From contig JANPLZ010000033.1 of assembly GCA_031422555.1 (NCBI GenBank), positions 72,939-136,938 of the forward strand: a stretch of DNA of 64,000 nucleotides. Reading direction: 5' to 3'. A program made the translations under genes and the position numbers. The DNA is from JANNAT01 sp031422555. GTDB lineage: Bacteria; Pseudomonadota; Alphaproteobacteria; Rhodobacterales; Rhodobacteraceae. Positions 53,433 to 61,873 of the stretch are shown in pieces (position 1 is the stretch's first letter; each line of letters opens with the position of its first letter). The notes under the pieces are model-generated. The model was not told where the DNA came from and made no database searches. It worked only from the letters and a program-made list of their open reading frames with translations.

Positions 53433-55523
53433 ATGGCATCTGCCGCAGACGCATCCACACGATCAAGACCCATGACGGGCGAGGAAAAGAAGGTTATTCT
53501 TGCCTCGTCCGCGGGCACGATTTTTGAATGGTATGATTTTTATCTGTTCGGCAGCCTTGCCGCCATCATCGGGGCGCAGTTCTTTGCGCCCTTCCCCGAA
53601 GCCACCCGCAACGTGTTTGCGCTGTTGGCTTTTGCCGCCGGTTTCATCGTGCGCCCGTTTGGTGCTTTGGTGTTCGGATCGTTGGGCGATCTGATCGGGC
53701 GGAAATATACCTTCCTGATGACCATTCTGATCATGGGCTTTTCCACCTTCTTTGTGGGCCTGCTGCCCAGCTATCAAAGCTGGGGGATTGCGGCCCCGAT
53801 CATTCTGATCGGCCTGCGGATGTTGCAGGGCTTGGCATTGGGTGGCGAATACGGTGGGGCTGCGATCTATGTGGCCGAACATGCGCCCGCCAATCAGCGC
53901 GGCTATTTCACCGCATTCATCCAGACGACGGCCACGCTGGGGCTTTTGTTGTCGCTGGTGGTGATCATCTCGGTGCAAGGTTACGTCAACGGCGCCTATC
54001 CTGACCAACCCGCCCTTGATGCGGTCGGGGCTGCGGTGATGAACGCCGACGGCACACCACAGATGATGAAGGCCTTCAACGCCTGGGGCTGGCGCATTCC
54101 GTTCCTGGGGTCGATCATCCTGCTGGGCATTTCGCTGTATATCCGGTTGCAGATGAACGAATCCCCCGCCTTCAAAAAGATGAAGGAAGAGGGTGCCGGT
54201 TCCAAAGCACCGCTGCGCGAAGCGTTCGGCAACTGGAAAAACGGCAAGATCGCCTTGATCGCGCTGTTTGGTCTGACCGCAGGGCAAGCCGTGGTTTGGT
54301 ATTCGGGCCAGTTTTATGCGCTGTTCTTCATGCAAAACGTGATCAAGGTCGACAGCTTTACCGCCAACGTGATGGTGGCATGGTCGCTGATCCTTGGCAC
54401 CGGTGGATTTCTGTTCTTTGGCGCATTGTCAGACCGCATCGGCCGCAAGCCGATCATTCTGGCGGGCTGCCTGATTGCCGCGGTCACCTATCTGCCAGTG
54501 TTCAACTTTTTGACGCAAACCGCCAACCCCGCCCTTTATGCGGCACATCAGACACCGGTGACGGTAACGGCTGTGGAAGAAAACTGCTCGTTCCAGTTCA
54601 ACCCGACCAACACTGTCACATTCTCGAACTCGTGCGATATTGCCAAAGCCTTGCTGGCGCGGACTTCGGTGAACTACACAACCACCTTTGATCCGGCGGC
54701 AACGTTGGCGCAGGTCAAAGTGGGCGAAACCGTGGTGGCGGCCTATGACGGCAACGCCAACAAAGCTGATATCGCCGCTGCAAAAACCGCGCTTGGTGAC
54801 GTGACCAAGAGCATGGATGCCGCTGCATTGACCACCCTGTCGGGCGCGGAACTGGCGATCAAAGCCGCAAAAACTGCCGCTGGCAAAGCCGAGGCAGCGC
54901 TGAAAACTGCCGCCGAAGGCACCGACGAGGCAGCCAAAACAGCGGCACAAACGGCGCTTGATACGGCGAACGCCGGGGTTGCAACTGCTCAGGCAGCGCT
55001 GGATGCCGCGCGTGCGGCGTCACCGGCCGATGTCATGGCAAGCTATGATGCAGCAGCGGCAACACTTGCCGGGGCCAACGGCGTCAAGGGTGCGTTCGAG
55101 AAAGGCGTGAACGATGCGCTGAAGGCGGCAGGCTATCCGCTGGTTGCCAAAGACAACACCACCGTTGTGGTGGCGCAAAACTTTGTCGACATCTTTACCG
55201 CTCAAAAGCTGACGATTATCGCGACGCTGACCTATCTGATCATCCTTGTGACGATGGTTTACGGCCCGATTGCGGCGATGCTGGTGGAATTGTTCCCAAC
55301 CCGGATCCGCTATTCCGGCCTGTCATTGCCTTACCATATCGGCAACGGCTGGTTCGGGGGGCTGATGCCCGCGACGGCCTTCGCGATTTCGGCCCAGACC
55401 GGTAACATCTATGCAGGTCTGTGGTATGCCATCGTGATTGCACTGATGACGGTGGTGATCGGTCTTTTGTTCGTGCCGGGCAACACGCATAAGAAAGACA
55501 TCTTTGCCGACGACGCAAAGTAA
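53433..55523 (+). CDS. MFS (metabolite:H+ symporter-type) transporter with a large periplasmic insertion
   Basis: 696 residues, against the usual 420-550. The N-terminal half is a normal MHS-type sugar/organic-acid transporter (GSLGDLIGRKYTFL motif A, WRIPFLGSIILLG). The repeat of motif A, GALSDRIGRKPII, is at about 330-342. After TM9 a stretch of about 225 residues (about 365-590) precedes TM10. It holds two cysteines about 16 residues apart and a long Ala-rich, helix-forming region, and it should lie in the periplasm. Three helices then close the fold. Acetate or a related acid is the likely cargo because acs is adjacent. Confidence 0.87.
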   Translation: MASAADASTRSRPMTGEEKKVILASSAGTIFEWYDFYLFGSLAAIIGAQFFAPFPEATRNVFALLAFAAGFIVRPFGALVFGSLGDLIGRKYTFLMTILIMGFSTFFVGLLPSYQSWGIAAPIILIGLRMLQGLALGGEYGGAAIYVAEHAPANQRGYFTAFIQTTATLGLLLSLVVIISVQGYVNGAYPDQPALDAVGAAVMNADGTPQMMKAFNAWGWRIPFLGSIILLGISLYIRLQMNESPAFKKMKEEGAGSKAPLREAFGNWKNGKIALIALFGLTAGQAVVWYSGQFYALFFMQNVIKVDSFTANVMVAWSLILGTGGFLFFGALSDRIGRKPIILAGCLIAAVTYLPVFNFLTQTANPALYAAHQTPVTVTAVEENCSFQFNPTNTVTFSNSCDIAKALLARTSVNYTTTFDPAATLAQVKVGETVVAAYDGNANKADIAAAKTALGDVTKSMDAAALTTLSGAELAIKAAKTAAGKAEAALKTAAEGTDEAAKTAAQTALDTANAGVATAQAALDAARAASPADVMASYDAAAATLAGANGVKGAFEKGVNDALKAAGYPLVAKDNTTVVVAQNFVDIFTAQKLTIIATLTYLIILVTMVYGPIAAMLVELFPTRIRYSGLSLPYHIGNGWFGGLMPATAFAISAQTGNIYAGLWYAIVIALMTVVIGLLFVPGNTHKKDIFADDAK

Positions 55524-55543
55524 GGCTTTCCCACAAAAACAAG

Positions 55544-55567
55544 CGGGCCGGGATCATTCCCGGCCCG
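55544..55567. terminator. Bidirectional terminator between MFS gene and small membrane protein gene
   Basis: CGGGCCGGGA (55544-55553), loop TCAT and TCCCGGCCCG (55558-55567) give a perfect 10-bp GC-rich stem. It lies 20 bases after the MFS stop and 8 bases from the stop of the convergent gene. TTTG follows on the plus strand and TTGTTTTTG on the minus strand, so it can serve both genes. Confidence 0.8.
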
Positions 55568-55575
55568 TTTGCCTG

Positions 55576-55857
55576 TCAGCGGCCAAAGCGCTGATACAGC
55601 GTCCATAGGCCCAGAATAACCGCCAGAATGATTGCGTTCGACACGACCCCCACCGCCACGATCTGCCAAAGCGGCTGGGTCAGCACGGGCAGCATTGTTG
55701 ACGGAATGATCACCGCCACAAACACCACCCCCGCCGCCAAGGGCACCCAAACCCCGGTGGTGGCTTGGGTGCGCAGCATGGTGATGACCAAGGCCACCAT
55801 CAGACCAATGCGAAACGGGTCCGCCAGTTGCTGCAAGATCAGGTTTGATAAATCCAT
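55576..55857 (-). CDS. Small integral membrane protein of unknown function
   Basis: 93 residues with three hydrophobic segments (about 14-32, 37-57 and 64-87) and a short basic end (YQRFGR). I do not recognise a family. It converges on the acs-MFS pair across a shared terminator and lies downstream of truA on the same strand, 53 bases from that gene's stop. Coding likelihood is supported by clean membrane-helix spacing and by the terminator at its end. Confidence 0.65.
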   Translation of the reverse strand: MDLSNLILQQLADPFRIGLMVALVITMLRTQATTGVWVPLAAGVVFVAVIIPSTMLPVLTQPLWQIVAVGVVSNAIILAVILGLWTLYQRFGR

Positions 55858-55874
55858 TGCGGCGTTTCCTTATG

Positions 55875-55913
55875 TCAGGTCTGGGGTCAGGTCGATGATC
55901 AGGTCTGGGGTCA
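55875..55913. repeat. 15-bp direct repeat at the end of truA
   Basis: TCAGGTCTGGGGTCA occurs at 55875-55889 and 55899-55913 with a 24-base period. The second copy contains the truA stop codon (TCA at 55911-55913). A third partial GGGTCAG follows inside truA. Probably a small tandem duplication that extends the intergenic gap. Confidence 0.75.
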
Positions 55914-56705
55914 ACTTTGGGGCGGGTCAGCATCGTCCGAGAACACATCGGCGCTGTATTTCACCGCCGTCAGATACAGCCCTTGGGCCGGGCAAACTGG
56001 CCCGCAGGCGGTGCGGTTGCGGGCGTCCAACGCGGCCTTGACGTCGTCTGGCTGCCAAACCCCTGCCCCCACACGTTCCAAAGTGCCAACAATAGAGCGC
56101 ACCTGATTGTGCAAAAAGCTGCGCGCCCGCAGCGCAAAGCGGTATTCGACGCCACAGGTATAGGGATGCTGGGTGATGGTAATCTCGTCCAGCCTTTTGA
56201 CCGGCGATTTCGCCTGACAGATGCTGGACCGGAAGGTGGTGAAATCATGCGCGCCCACCAGATGCGCCGCGGCCTCACGCATGGCCGTCAGATGCAGGGG
56301 CGACACCACCTGCCAGACCAGTCCGGCATCATGGGTCACTGGTGCACGACGTGCCACCAGCCGAAACAGATAGCGCCGCTCAAGCGCCGAAAACCGGGCG
56401 TGAAACTCATCCGCCACCCGCCGCGCTGCCAAAATCACCACCGGGGCGGGCCGCATATGCCAGTTCAGCGCTTGGGCCAGCGTGAACGGATCCCAATCCT
56501 TGTCCAGATCAAACGTCGCCACCTGACCGGTCGCATGCACGCCGGTATCGGTGCGCCCCGCGCCGTTGATGGTATGCGCCCCCGGTTGCAGCCGCGCCAA
56601 AGCCGCCTCGACAGTGCCTTGCACCGAAGGCTGACCGCCAGATTGGCGTTGCCAGCCGTGAAACGGCGCGCCGTGGTATTCGATCAAAACTGCATATCTG
56701 GGCAT
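55911..56705 (-). CDS. truA: tRNA pseudouridine(38-40) synthase TruA
   Basis: 264 residues, typical length. The catalytic Asp53 lies in GRTDTGVHA, with [12 protein letters not shown] at the N terminus and [13 protein letters not shown] in the second half. It modifies U38-U40 in the anticodon arm of many tRNAs. Housekeeping gene; its upstream neighbour is the divergent ycjX across about 100 bases. Confidence 0.96.
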   Translation of the reverse strand: MPRYAVLIEYHGAPFHGWQRQSGGQPSVQGTVEAALARLQPGAHTINGAGRTDTGVHATGQVATFDLDKDWDPFTLAQALNWHMRPAPVVILAARRVADEFHARFSALERRYLFRLVARRAPVTHDAGLVWQVVSPLHLTAMREAAAHLVGAHDFTTFRSSICQAKSPVKRLDEITITQHPYTCGVEYRFALRARSFLHNQVRSIVGTLERVGAGVWQPDDVKAALDARNRTACGPVCPAQGLYLTAVKYSADVFSDDADPPQS

Positions 56706-56804
56706 GGCTTTGGGTAGCGAATGCCGCCCGCCCTGTCCATGCCCCCTACCAATGATCGCGCGCTGTTCTTATGTTGGTGCCAACACAAGGGATGATCCCA
56801 CGGC

Positions 56805-58214
56805 ATGGCCAGTATCACCGACGGGATTTCCCGCCAGATCGACAACGCAGTTGCCACCTTGTCGGGGGCGTTTTTTGAACCGGTGGTGCGTGTTGGCGTC
56901 ACCGGTCTGTCGCGCGCGGGCAAGACGGTGTTTATCACGGCGTTGGTGGCCAATCTGTTGGACCGCGCCCGCATGCCGCAACTGTCGGCCCATGCGCAAG
57001 GCCGGATCGAGGCGGTGCATCTGCAACCGCAGCCTGATCTGACGCTGCCACGCTTTGCCTTTGAAGATCACATGGCGGCGCTGACCAATGATACGCCGCA
57101 CTGGCCGCAATCAACCCGGGCGCTGTCAGAGTTGCGGCTGTCGTTCCGGGTGCGCCCGGCGGGCTTTTTCGGGGCCTTCGCCGGGCCGCGGCATGTGCAT
57201 GTCGATATTGTGGACTATCCGGGCGAATGGCTGCTTGATCTGGCGCTGCTGGATAAATCCTATGCTGAATGGTCCGAAGCCACGCTGGACCGTATCGCCA
57301 AACGCCCCGAAGCCGCCGGTTTCATGGCCACCACCCGCGCCGAGGATGGCGCGCTGCGGCTGGACGAGACCCGCGCCATCGCCTTGGCGCAGTCGTTCAC
57401 CGCTTATCTGACGGCGGCGCGCGCGGCGGGCTGGTCTGATTGCACGCCGGGACGGTTCTTGTTGCCCGGCGATCTGGCCGGATCGCCGGTGCTTACCTTT
57501 GCACCCTTGCCCAAACCCGAAGGCCCTGCCCGCAACAGCCTGTGGCGCGAGATGGAGCGGCGCTATAACGGCTATGTTGCCCGCGTGGTCAAACCGTTCT
57601 TTCGCGATCATTTTGCCAAACTGGACCGCCAGATCGTTTTGGTCGATGTGTTGGGGGCCATCCACGCAGGCCCGCAAGCGTTTGAGGATTTACGCCGCAC
57701 AATGGCCGATGTGCTGGCGGCGTTCAAACCGGGGCGCAATGGCTGGCTGACCGGAATCCTGGGCGGCAAGCGCATCGAGAAAATCCTGTTTGCCGCCACC
57801 AAAGCCGACCATTTGCACCACAGCCAACACGCGGCCTTGACGGCCATCATCCAAGCCATGTTGCGTGAGGCCAAATCCCGCGCCGATTTCGCCGGAGCGC
57901 GCACGATGGCGATGTCGATGGCCGCCCTGCGTTGCACGGTGGAAGAAACCATAACCCGAGATGGCGAGATGCTGAATGCGGTGCGTGGACGGCTGTTGGA
58001 CACCGGAAAACAGGCGGCGATGTATCCGGGGCAATTGCCCGGCGATCCGGCCAAACTTTTGTCGCCCGCCCGGGCCGGGGCCACGGCCTGGCTGGACGCT
58101 GATTTCGGCGTGATGGGCTTTGCCCCGGCCCGGCTGACGGGTGCGGCGGCGGGGGGATTGCCGCATATCCGGCTGGACCGCGCCGCCGAATTTCTGATCG
58201 GAGACCGGATATGA
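56805..58214 (+). CDS. ycjX: YcjX-family P-loop NTPase (DUF463)
   Basis: 469 residues. The Walker A is GLSRAGKT at residues 34-41 and the family segment VDIVDYPGEWLLDL carries the presumed switch Asp. YcjX proteins are GTPase-like and conserved with YcjF across proteobacteria, often stress-linked (phage-shock region in enterobacteria); the precise reaction is unknown. Its stop overlaps the start of ycjF by 4 bases. Confidence 0.92.
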   Translation: MASITDGISRQIDNAVATLSGAFFEPVVRVGVTGLSRAGKTVFITALVANLLDRARMPQLSAHAQGRIEAVHLQPQPDLTLPRFAFEDHMAALTNDTPHWPQSTRALSELRLSFRVRPAGFFGAFAGPRHVHVDIVDYPGEWLLDLALLDKSYAEWSEATLDRIAKRPEAAGFMATTRAEDGALRLDETRAIALAQSFTAYLTAARAAGWSDCTPGRFLLPGDLAGSPVLTFAPLPKPEGPARNSLWREMERRYNGYVARVVKPFFRDHFAKLDRQIVLVDVLGAIHAGPQAFEDLRRTMADVLAAFKPGRNGWLTGILGGKRIEKILFAATKADHLHHSQHAALTAIIQAMLREAKSRADFAGARTMAMSMAALRCTVEETITRDGEMLNAVRGRLLDTGKQAAMYPGQLPGDPAKLLSPARAGATAWLDADFGVMGFAPARLTGAAAGGLPHIRLDRAAEFLIGDRI

Positions 58215-59248
58215 CCCGGCATCTGGCAGGTGAGGCGGCACCACCCCGCGCGCCCGCACCGTTTGTGATCGACTATGAAGGCGACGCCGCCGATCCCTTT
58301 GCCGCCGCCGATCTGCCCGATGCCACCGGCGCGGGGGCCGTGCAAATCGCCGCCCGGCTGGCGGCAAAACCGGGCACCGCGTTTGGACGTCTGGCATTTT
58401 GGGTGTTCAGCAGCCTGTTTACCTTGATTTTGGGTGCAGCCGCTTGGCGTTTTGTCACCGGATTGTTCAGCGCCAATGTCTATCTGGGTTGGCTCGCGTT
58501 TGGCCTGACCGTGCTGGCCCTGCTGATCATCACGGTCCTGACCTTGCGCGAAATTGCCGCCTTTGCCCGCATGGCCCGGCTGGACCGGCTGCGCACGGCG
58601 GCCGCAGCCGCGCAGGCCAGCGCCGATCTGACAGCCGCCCGCCGCGCTGTCGATGACATCGCAAGCCTTTACGCCAACCGCCCCGATGCGGCCTGGGGCC
58701 TGTCGCGGCTGGCCGAAACCCGGGCCGGGATTTTTGACGCCGACGCGCTGCTGGCGCTGGCCGAAACCGAAGTGATCGGCCCACTTGATCGCGCGGCCTT
58801 GCTGCAGATCGAGGCCGCCGCCCGGCAGGTGGCCATCGTCACCGCCTTTGTGCCGATGGCCTTGGCGGATGTGGCAACCGTGCTTTATTCCAACCTCAAA
58901 CTGATCCGCCGCCTGTCAGAAATCTATGGCGGGCGGTCTGGCACCATCGGCAGTTTTCGCCTTCTGCGCCGGGTGTTTGCCGCCGTTTTGGGGGCGGGCG
59001 CGGTGGCTTTGGCCGATGACCTTTTGGGGTCGGTCGCGTCGGGTGGCATATTGGCCAAAGTCTCGCGGCGCTTTGGCGAGGGCGTGGTGAACGGCGCGCT
59101 GACCGCCCGCGTCGGCATCGCCGCAATGGAACTGTCGCGCCCGCTGGCCTTTACGGCTTTGAAAAAGCCCGGCACCAGCGCCACCACCAGCCGCGCTTTG
59201 GCGGGGGTGTTCGGCAAAGCAGCCGCGCAATCCGAACCCAACCCCTAA
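58211..59248 (+). CDS. ycjF: YcjF/TIGR01620-family inner membrane protein (DUF697)
   Basis: 345 residues. An N-terminal polar arm (about 1-60) precedes two helices (about 65-115), then an Ala-rich cytoplasmic stretch and the DUF697 region with further hydrophobic segments (about 215-310). It is ATGA-coupled to ycjX and probably anchors that NTPase at the membrane. Followed by the dispersed two-hairpin element. Confidence 0.88.
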   Translation: MTRHLAGEAAPPRAPAPFVIDYEGDAADPFAAADLPDATGAGAVQIAARLAAKPGTAFGRLAFWVFSSLFTLILGAAAWRFVTGLFSANVYLGWLAFGLTVLALLIITVLTLREIAAFARMARLDRLRTAAAAAQASADLTAARRAVDDIASLYANRPDAAWGLSRLAETRAGIFDADALLALAETEVIGPLDRAALLQIEAAARQVAIVTAFVPMALADVATVLYSNLKLIRRLSEIYGGRSGTIGSFRLLRRVFAAVLGAGAVALADDLLGSVASGGILAKVSRRFGEGVVNGALTARVGIAAMELSRPLAFTALKKPGTSATTSRALAGVFGKAAAQSEPNP

Positions 59249-59267
59249 AACCTGTCTGAAATTGCGA

Positions 59268-59346
59268 TTCGTCTTGGTCCAGATACTTCAGGCGAGGGCG
59301 GCAACTTTTACGACCATTGCCGGGGGGGTGTGGCCTTACCCCCCGC
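59268..59346 (+). repeat. Two-hairpin 3'-end element, copy D
   Basis: Starts 19 bases after the ycjF stop in gene orientation: TTCGTCTTGG, a CAGATACTTC core, a short GGCAA/TTGCC stem, then GGGGGGT (59323-59329) and ACCCCCC (59338-59344). It matches the layout of copies A-C and ends 25 bases before the convergent ArgE-type gene. Confidence 0.55.
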
Positions 59347-59370
59347 GCCCCGTATCAGACGCACGCGGCG

Positions 59371-60525
59371 CTAAATCCCCACCACCAACCGGTCCACCAA
59401 GGCCGCCAGCATCGCGCGGCACCGCGCCAGTTGCTCGGCAGTCACATATTCGTCCGGCTTATGCCCTTGCGCCATCGACCCCGGCCCGCAGATCACTGTC
59501 GGAATGCCCAGCCGCGCGTCAAACAACCCGCCTTCGGTGCCAAAGGCCACTTTGATAGTGCCATTCGCCCCGGTCAGCGATTTGACGAAATTCACCACCG
59601 CCGCATCCGATGGCGTGCCAAGACCCGGATAATCCCACAACCGGTCCACCGCAATCGCGGCTTCGGGGAAATCCTGCAACATTGGAGCGACAATCGCCGC
59701 CGCTGCCGCCGTCAACTCGGCAATCAACGCAGCCGTATCTTCGCCCGCCAATGACCTGATTTCAAAATCCATCACCGCCCGGTTGGGCACGATGTTCACT
59801 TGCACCCCGCCCTGCAGTTTTCCGATATGCAAGGTGGTGTAGGGCACGTCGTAATCCCCATCGCGCAAGCCGGACTGCGCCACCCGCGCCTGCACCGCCC
59901 GCACCGCGTTGACGAAATCCACCGCCAGATGCAGCGCGTTCAGCGCCATCGGGGCCAGCGCCGAATGGCCTTCGCGGCCCGTGCAGGTTGCCCGCAGCGC
60001 GATCTTGCCTTTGTGCCCGGTGGCCACTTGCATACCCGTCGGCTCACCCACGATGCACATCCGCGGGCGTACAGGGGCCAGCGCCAACATGTCGATCAAA
60101 CTGCCCACCCCCATGCAGCCGATCTCTTCGTCATACGAAAGCGCCAGATGCAGTGGCACTTGCAGCGGGCGCTTGGCTGCGTCCAGCATCGCGGCGATGG
60201 CGCAGGCGACAAAGCCCTTCATATCGGCGGCCCCCCGCCCGTAAAGCCGCCCGTCCCGCTCGGTGACCGTAAAAGGCGGGCAACTCCACGCCTGCCCCTC
60301 CACCGGCACCACGTCCGTGTGGCCCGACAACATCACGCCCCCCTGCCCTTCCGGCCCGACAGTGGCATAAAGATTGGCCTTGCCGCCCGCCGCATCCGGG
60401 ATCAGCACCGCCGCCACCCCCGCCTGCGCCAGCACGCCCTGCACATACAGCATCAGCGCCATGTTCGGCTTGGCGCTGACCGTATCAAACCCCATCAATG
60501 CCTCGAATATCGCCCGCGCCTGCAT
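59371..60525 (-). CDS. argE: Acetylornithine deacetylase-type M20 metallopeptidase (ArgE-like)
   Basis: 384 residues. Dizinc M20 motifs are present: SGHTDVVPVEG (His and Asp), YGRGAADMKGF, and the catalytic Glu pair in SYDEEIGCMG, with the metal His in the closing segment. It removes acetyl from N-acetylornithine or another N-acyl amino acid. Rhodobacterales often make ornithine through ArgJ, so a general N-acyl-amino-acid role, perhaps linked to the arginine-type catabolism in this window, is also possible. Confidence 0.87.
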   Translation of the reverse strand: MQARAIFEALMGFDTVSAKPNMALMLYVQGVLAQAGVAAVLIPDAAGGKANLYATVGPEGQGGVMLSGHTDVVPVEGQAWSCPPFTVTERDGRLYGRGAADMKGFVACAIAAMLDAAKRPLQVPLHLALSYDEEIGCMGVGSLIDMLALAPVRPRMCIVGEPTGMQVATGHKGKIALRATCTGREGHSALAPMALNALHLAVDFVNAVRAVQARVAQSGLRDGDYDVPYTTLHIGKLQGGVQVNIVPNRAVMDFEIRSLAGEDTAALIAELTAAAAAIVAPMLQDFPEAAIAVDRLWDYPGLGTPSDAAVVNFVKSLTGANGTIKVAFGTEGGLFDARLGIPTVICGPGSMAQGHKPDEYVTAEQLARCRAMLAALVDRLVVGI

Positions 60526-60675
60526 GCCGCCTCTCCCTTGATTGCCGCAAATCTAGCGCCTTCGCCACACACCTGAAAGCCCCCGCCTTGCGCGCCTTCC
60601 CATTCCCGCGCCAGAATGCCAGAGTTGCCCGATACCGCCCCGCCTCCGGGTGGCCACGAAAAGGACCACCCCGCC

Positions 60676-61359
60676 ATGCGCCTGCAAACCCGCCTCGCCG
60701 CCGCCCTCGTTCTGGCGCTTTGCCTGCCCGCCATGGCCGAGGAAAACAAGGCCCCCAACGTCAACACCGCCGCCCCAGGCTCCAAAGGCAGCGTCGCGCA
60801 AATGGCGCTGGCACATGATCTTTACACCCTTGGGCTGGCCCGCAAAGACGCAATGACCGTGCTGGCCGCCGCCAAACTGGCCGCCGAAATCGAGGTGAAG
60901 CCGGTCGAGCAGAAAAAAGCCACCAGCGGCACGGCGCTGGCCGGGCAAGAAAACGGCGCCGCTGCCCCGCCCGATGCCGCCGCCATGATGGAAACGGCGC
61001 GCGCCCTCGCCGCCGAAGACGAAGGCCTTGCCGATCTGATCGAGAACACCGTTCTGGAGGCCTCGCGTGCCCGCCGCAGCGGTGCCAACGCCACGCTTTC
61101 ACACCTCGCGGCGGGCCAGACCGACACCTGGGAAGTACCGTTTTACGCCGACAGCTCCTCCGAGATCGCGGTTCTGGGCGACGGCGACGCCAATCTTGAT
61201 GTGCTGGTGGCCGACGAGCACGGCAACACCATCTGCTTTGATGTCAGTTGGTCCGACAAAGCCTTTTGCGATTTCGTGCCCGCCTGGAACGGCTATTTCA
61301 CCGTGACCGTCCAGAACAACGGCACGCGGCGCAACAGCTATTTCCTGCTGACCAACTAG
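60676..61359 (+). CDS. Exported protein of unknown function with a C-terminal PPC-like beta domain
   Basis: 227 residues from ATG 60676. Signal peptide about 1-21 (ending PAMAEE). The middle is helical and Ala-rich (about 40-135). The last 90 residues (AGQTDTWEVPFYADSSSE, then ANLDVLVADEHGNTICFDVSWSDKAFCDFVPAWNG) resemble a pre-peptidase C-terminal jelly-roll that often binds the cell surface or calcium. Two cysteines could form a disulfide. I know no named family member. Confidence 0.75.
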   Translation: MRLQTRLAAALVLALCLPAMAEENKAPNVNTAAPGSKGSVAQMALAHDLYTLGLARKDAMTVLAAAKLAAEIEVKPVEQKKATSGTALAGQENGAAAPPDAAAMMETARALAAEDEGLADLIENTVLEASRARRSGANATLSHLAAGQTDTWEVPFYADSSSEIAVLGDGDANLDVLVADEHGNTICFDVSWSDKAFCDFVPAWNGYFTVTVQNNGTRRNSYFLLTN

Positions 61360-61407
61360 CCCCTCTCTGCTTGCCCAACCAGACCCCCCCAAAGAAAGGC
61401 CCCCCCG

Positions 61408-61815
61408 ATGTCCCTGATCGCCGACCTTCTCGAACAACCCGCAGTCCTGTCACCCGCCTCGCGCTACACGGTGCTGAACGGCTATCTCTACCTCGCGGGC
61501 GGCGCTTTGCTGCTGGTCTGGCCCGGTGTCGCGCAAACCGTGTTCATGGAACGCGCCTTCGTCGGCGACGAGGCCGCCCTGTTCCGCGTGATCGGCATGG
61601 CGCTGGCCATCATCGGCTGGTTTTACGTGTTCGGCGGCCGCACCGGCGCGCGGCAGATCGTGGCGGCCTCGGTGATCGACCGGCTAACGCTGGTGCCGCT
61701 GGTGCTGTTGCCGCTGGCGCTGATGGGGGTGTTTCCGAAGGTGCTGCTGCCCTTCGGCCTGATTGATCCCGCCCTTGGCATCGGGGCATGGCTGCTGCTG
61801 ACCAAAGGCAAGTGA
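61408..61815 (+). CDS. Small multi-pass membrane protein of unknown function
   Basis: 135 residues with four hydrophobic segments (about 24-45, 55-72, 80-102, 108-130) and very short polar ends. It follows the exported protein gene after 48 bases and may share its transcript. A strong palindromic hairpin lies right after the stop. No family assigned. Confidence 0.72.
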   Translation: MSLIADLLEQPAVLSPASRYTVLNGYLYLAGGALLLVWPGVAQTVFMERAFVGDEAALFRVIGMALAIIGWFYVFGGRTGARQIVAASVIDRLTLVPLVLLPLALMGVFPKVLLPFGLIDPALGIGAWLLLTKGK

Positions 61816-61818
61816 GAA

Positions 61819-61856
61819 ATTGCTGCGCAGCATTGGCAAAAATGCTGCGCAGCAAT
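61819..61856. terminator. 15-bp stem-loop built from two self-complementary repeats
   Basis: ATTGCTGCGCAGCAT (61819-61833) and ATGCTGCGCAGCAAT (61842-61856) pair perfectly across an 8-base loop. Each arm also contains the 12-base palindrome TGCTGCGCAGCA, so alternative small hairpins can form. It lies between convergent genes and likely ends both transcripts. Confidence 0.65.
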
Positions 61857-61873
61857 CATTCTATATCAACGCC

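Noticed and set aside
53433..55523. Fusion of two separate genes by frameshift or assembly error in the MFS gene
   Set aside because: The frame is continuous, TM9 and TM10 flank the insertion cleanly, and the remaining transporter fold is complete on both sides.
55875..55913. CRISPR-like direct repeats
   Set aside because: Only two 15-base copies with a 9-base spacer and no cas genes. It is a simple local duplication.
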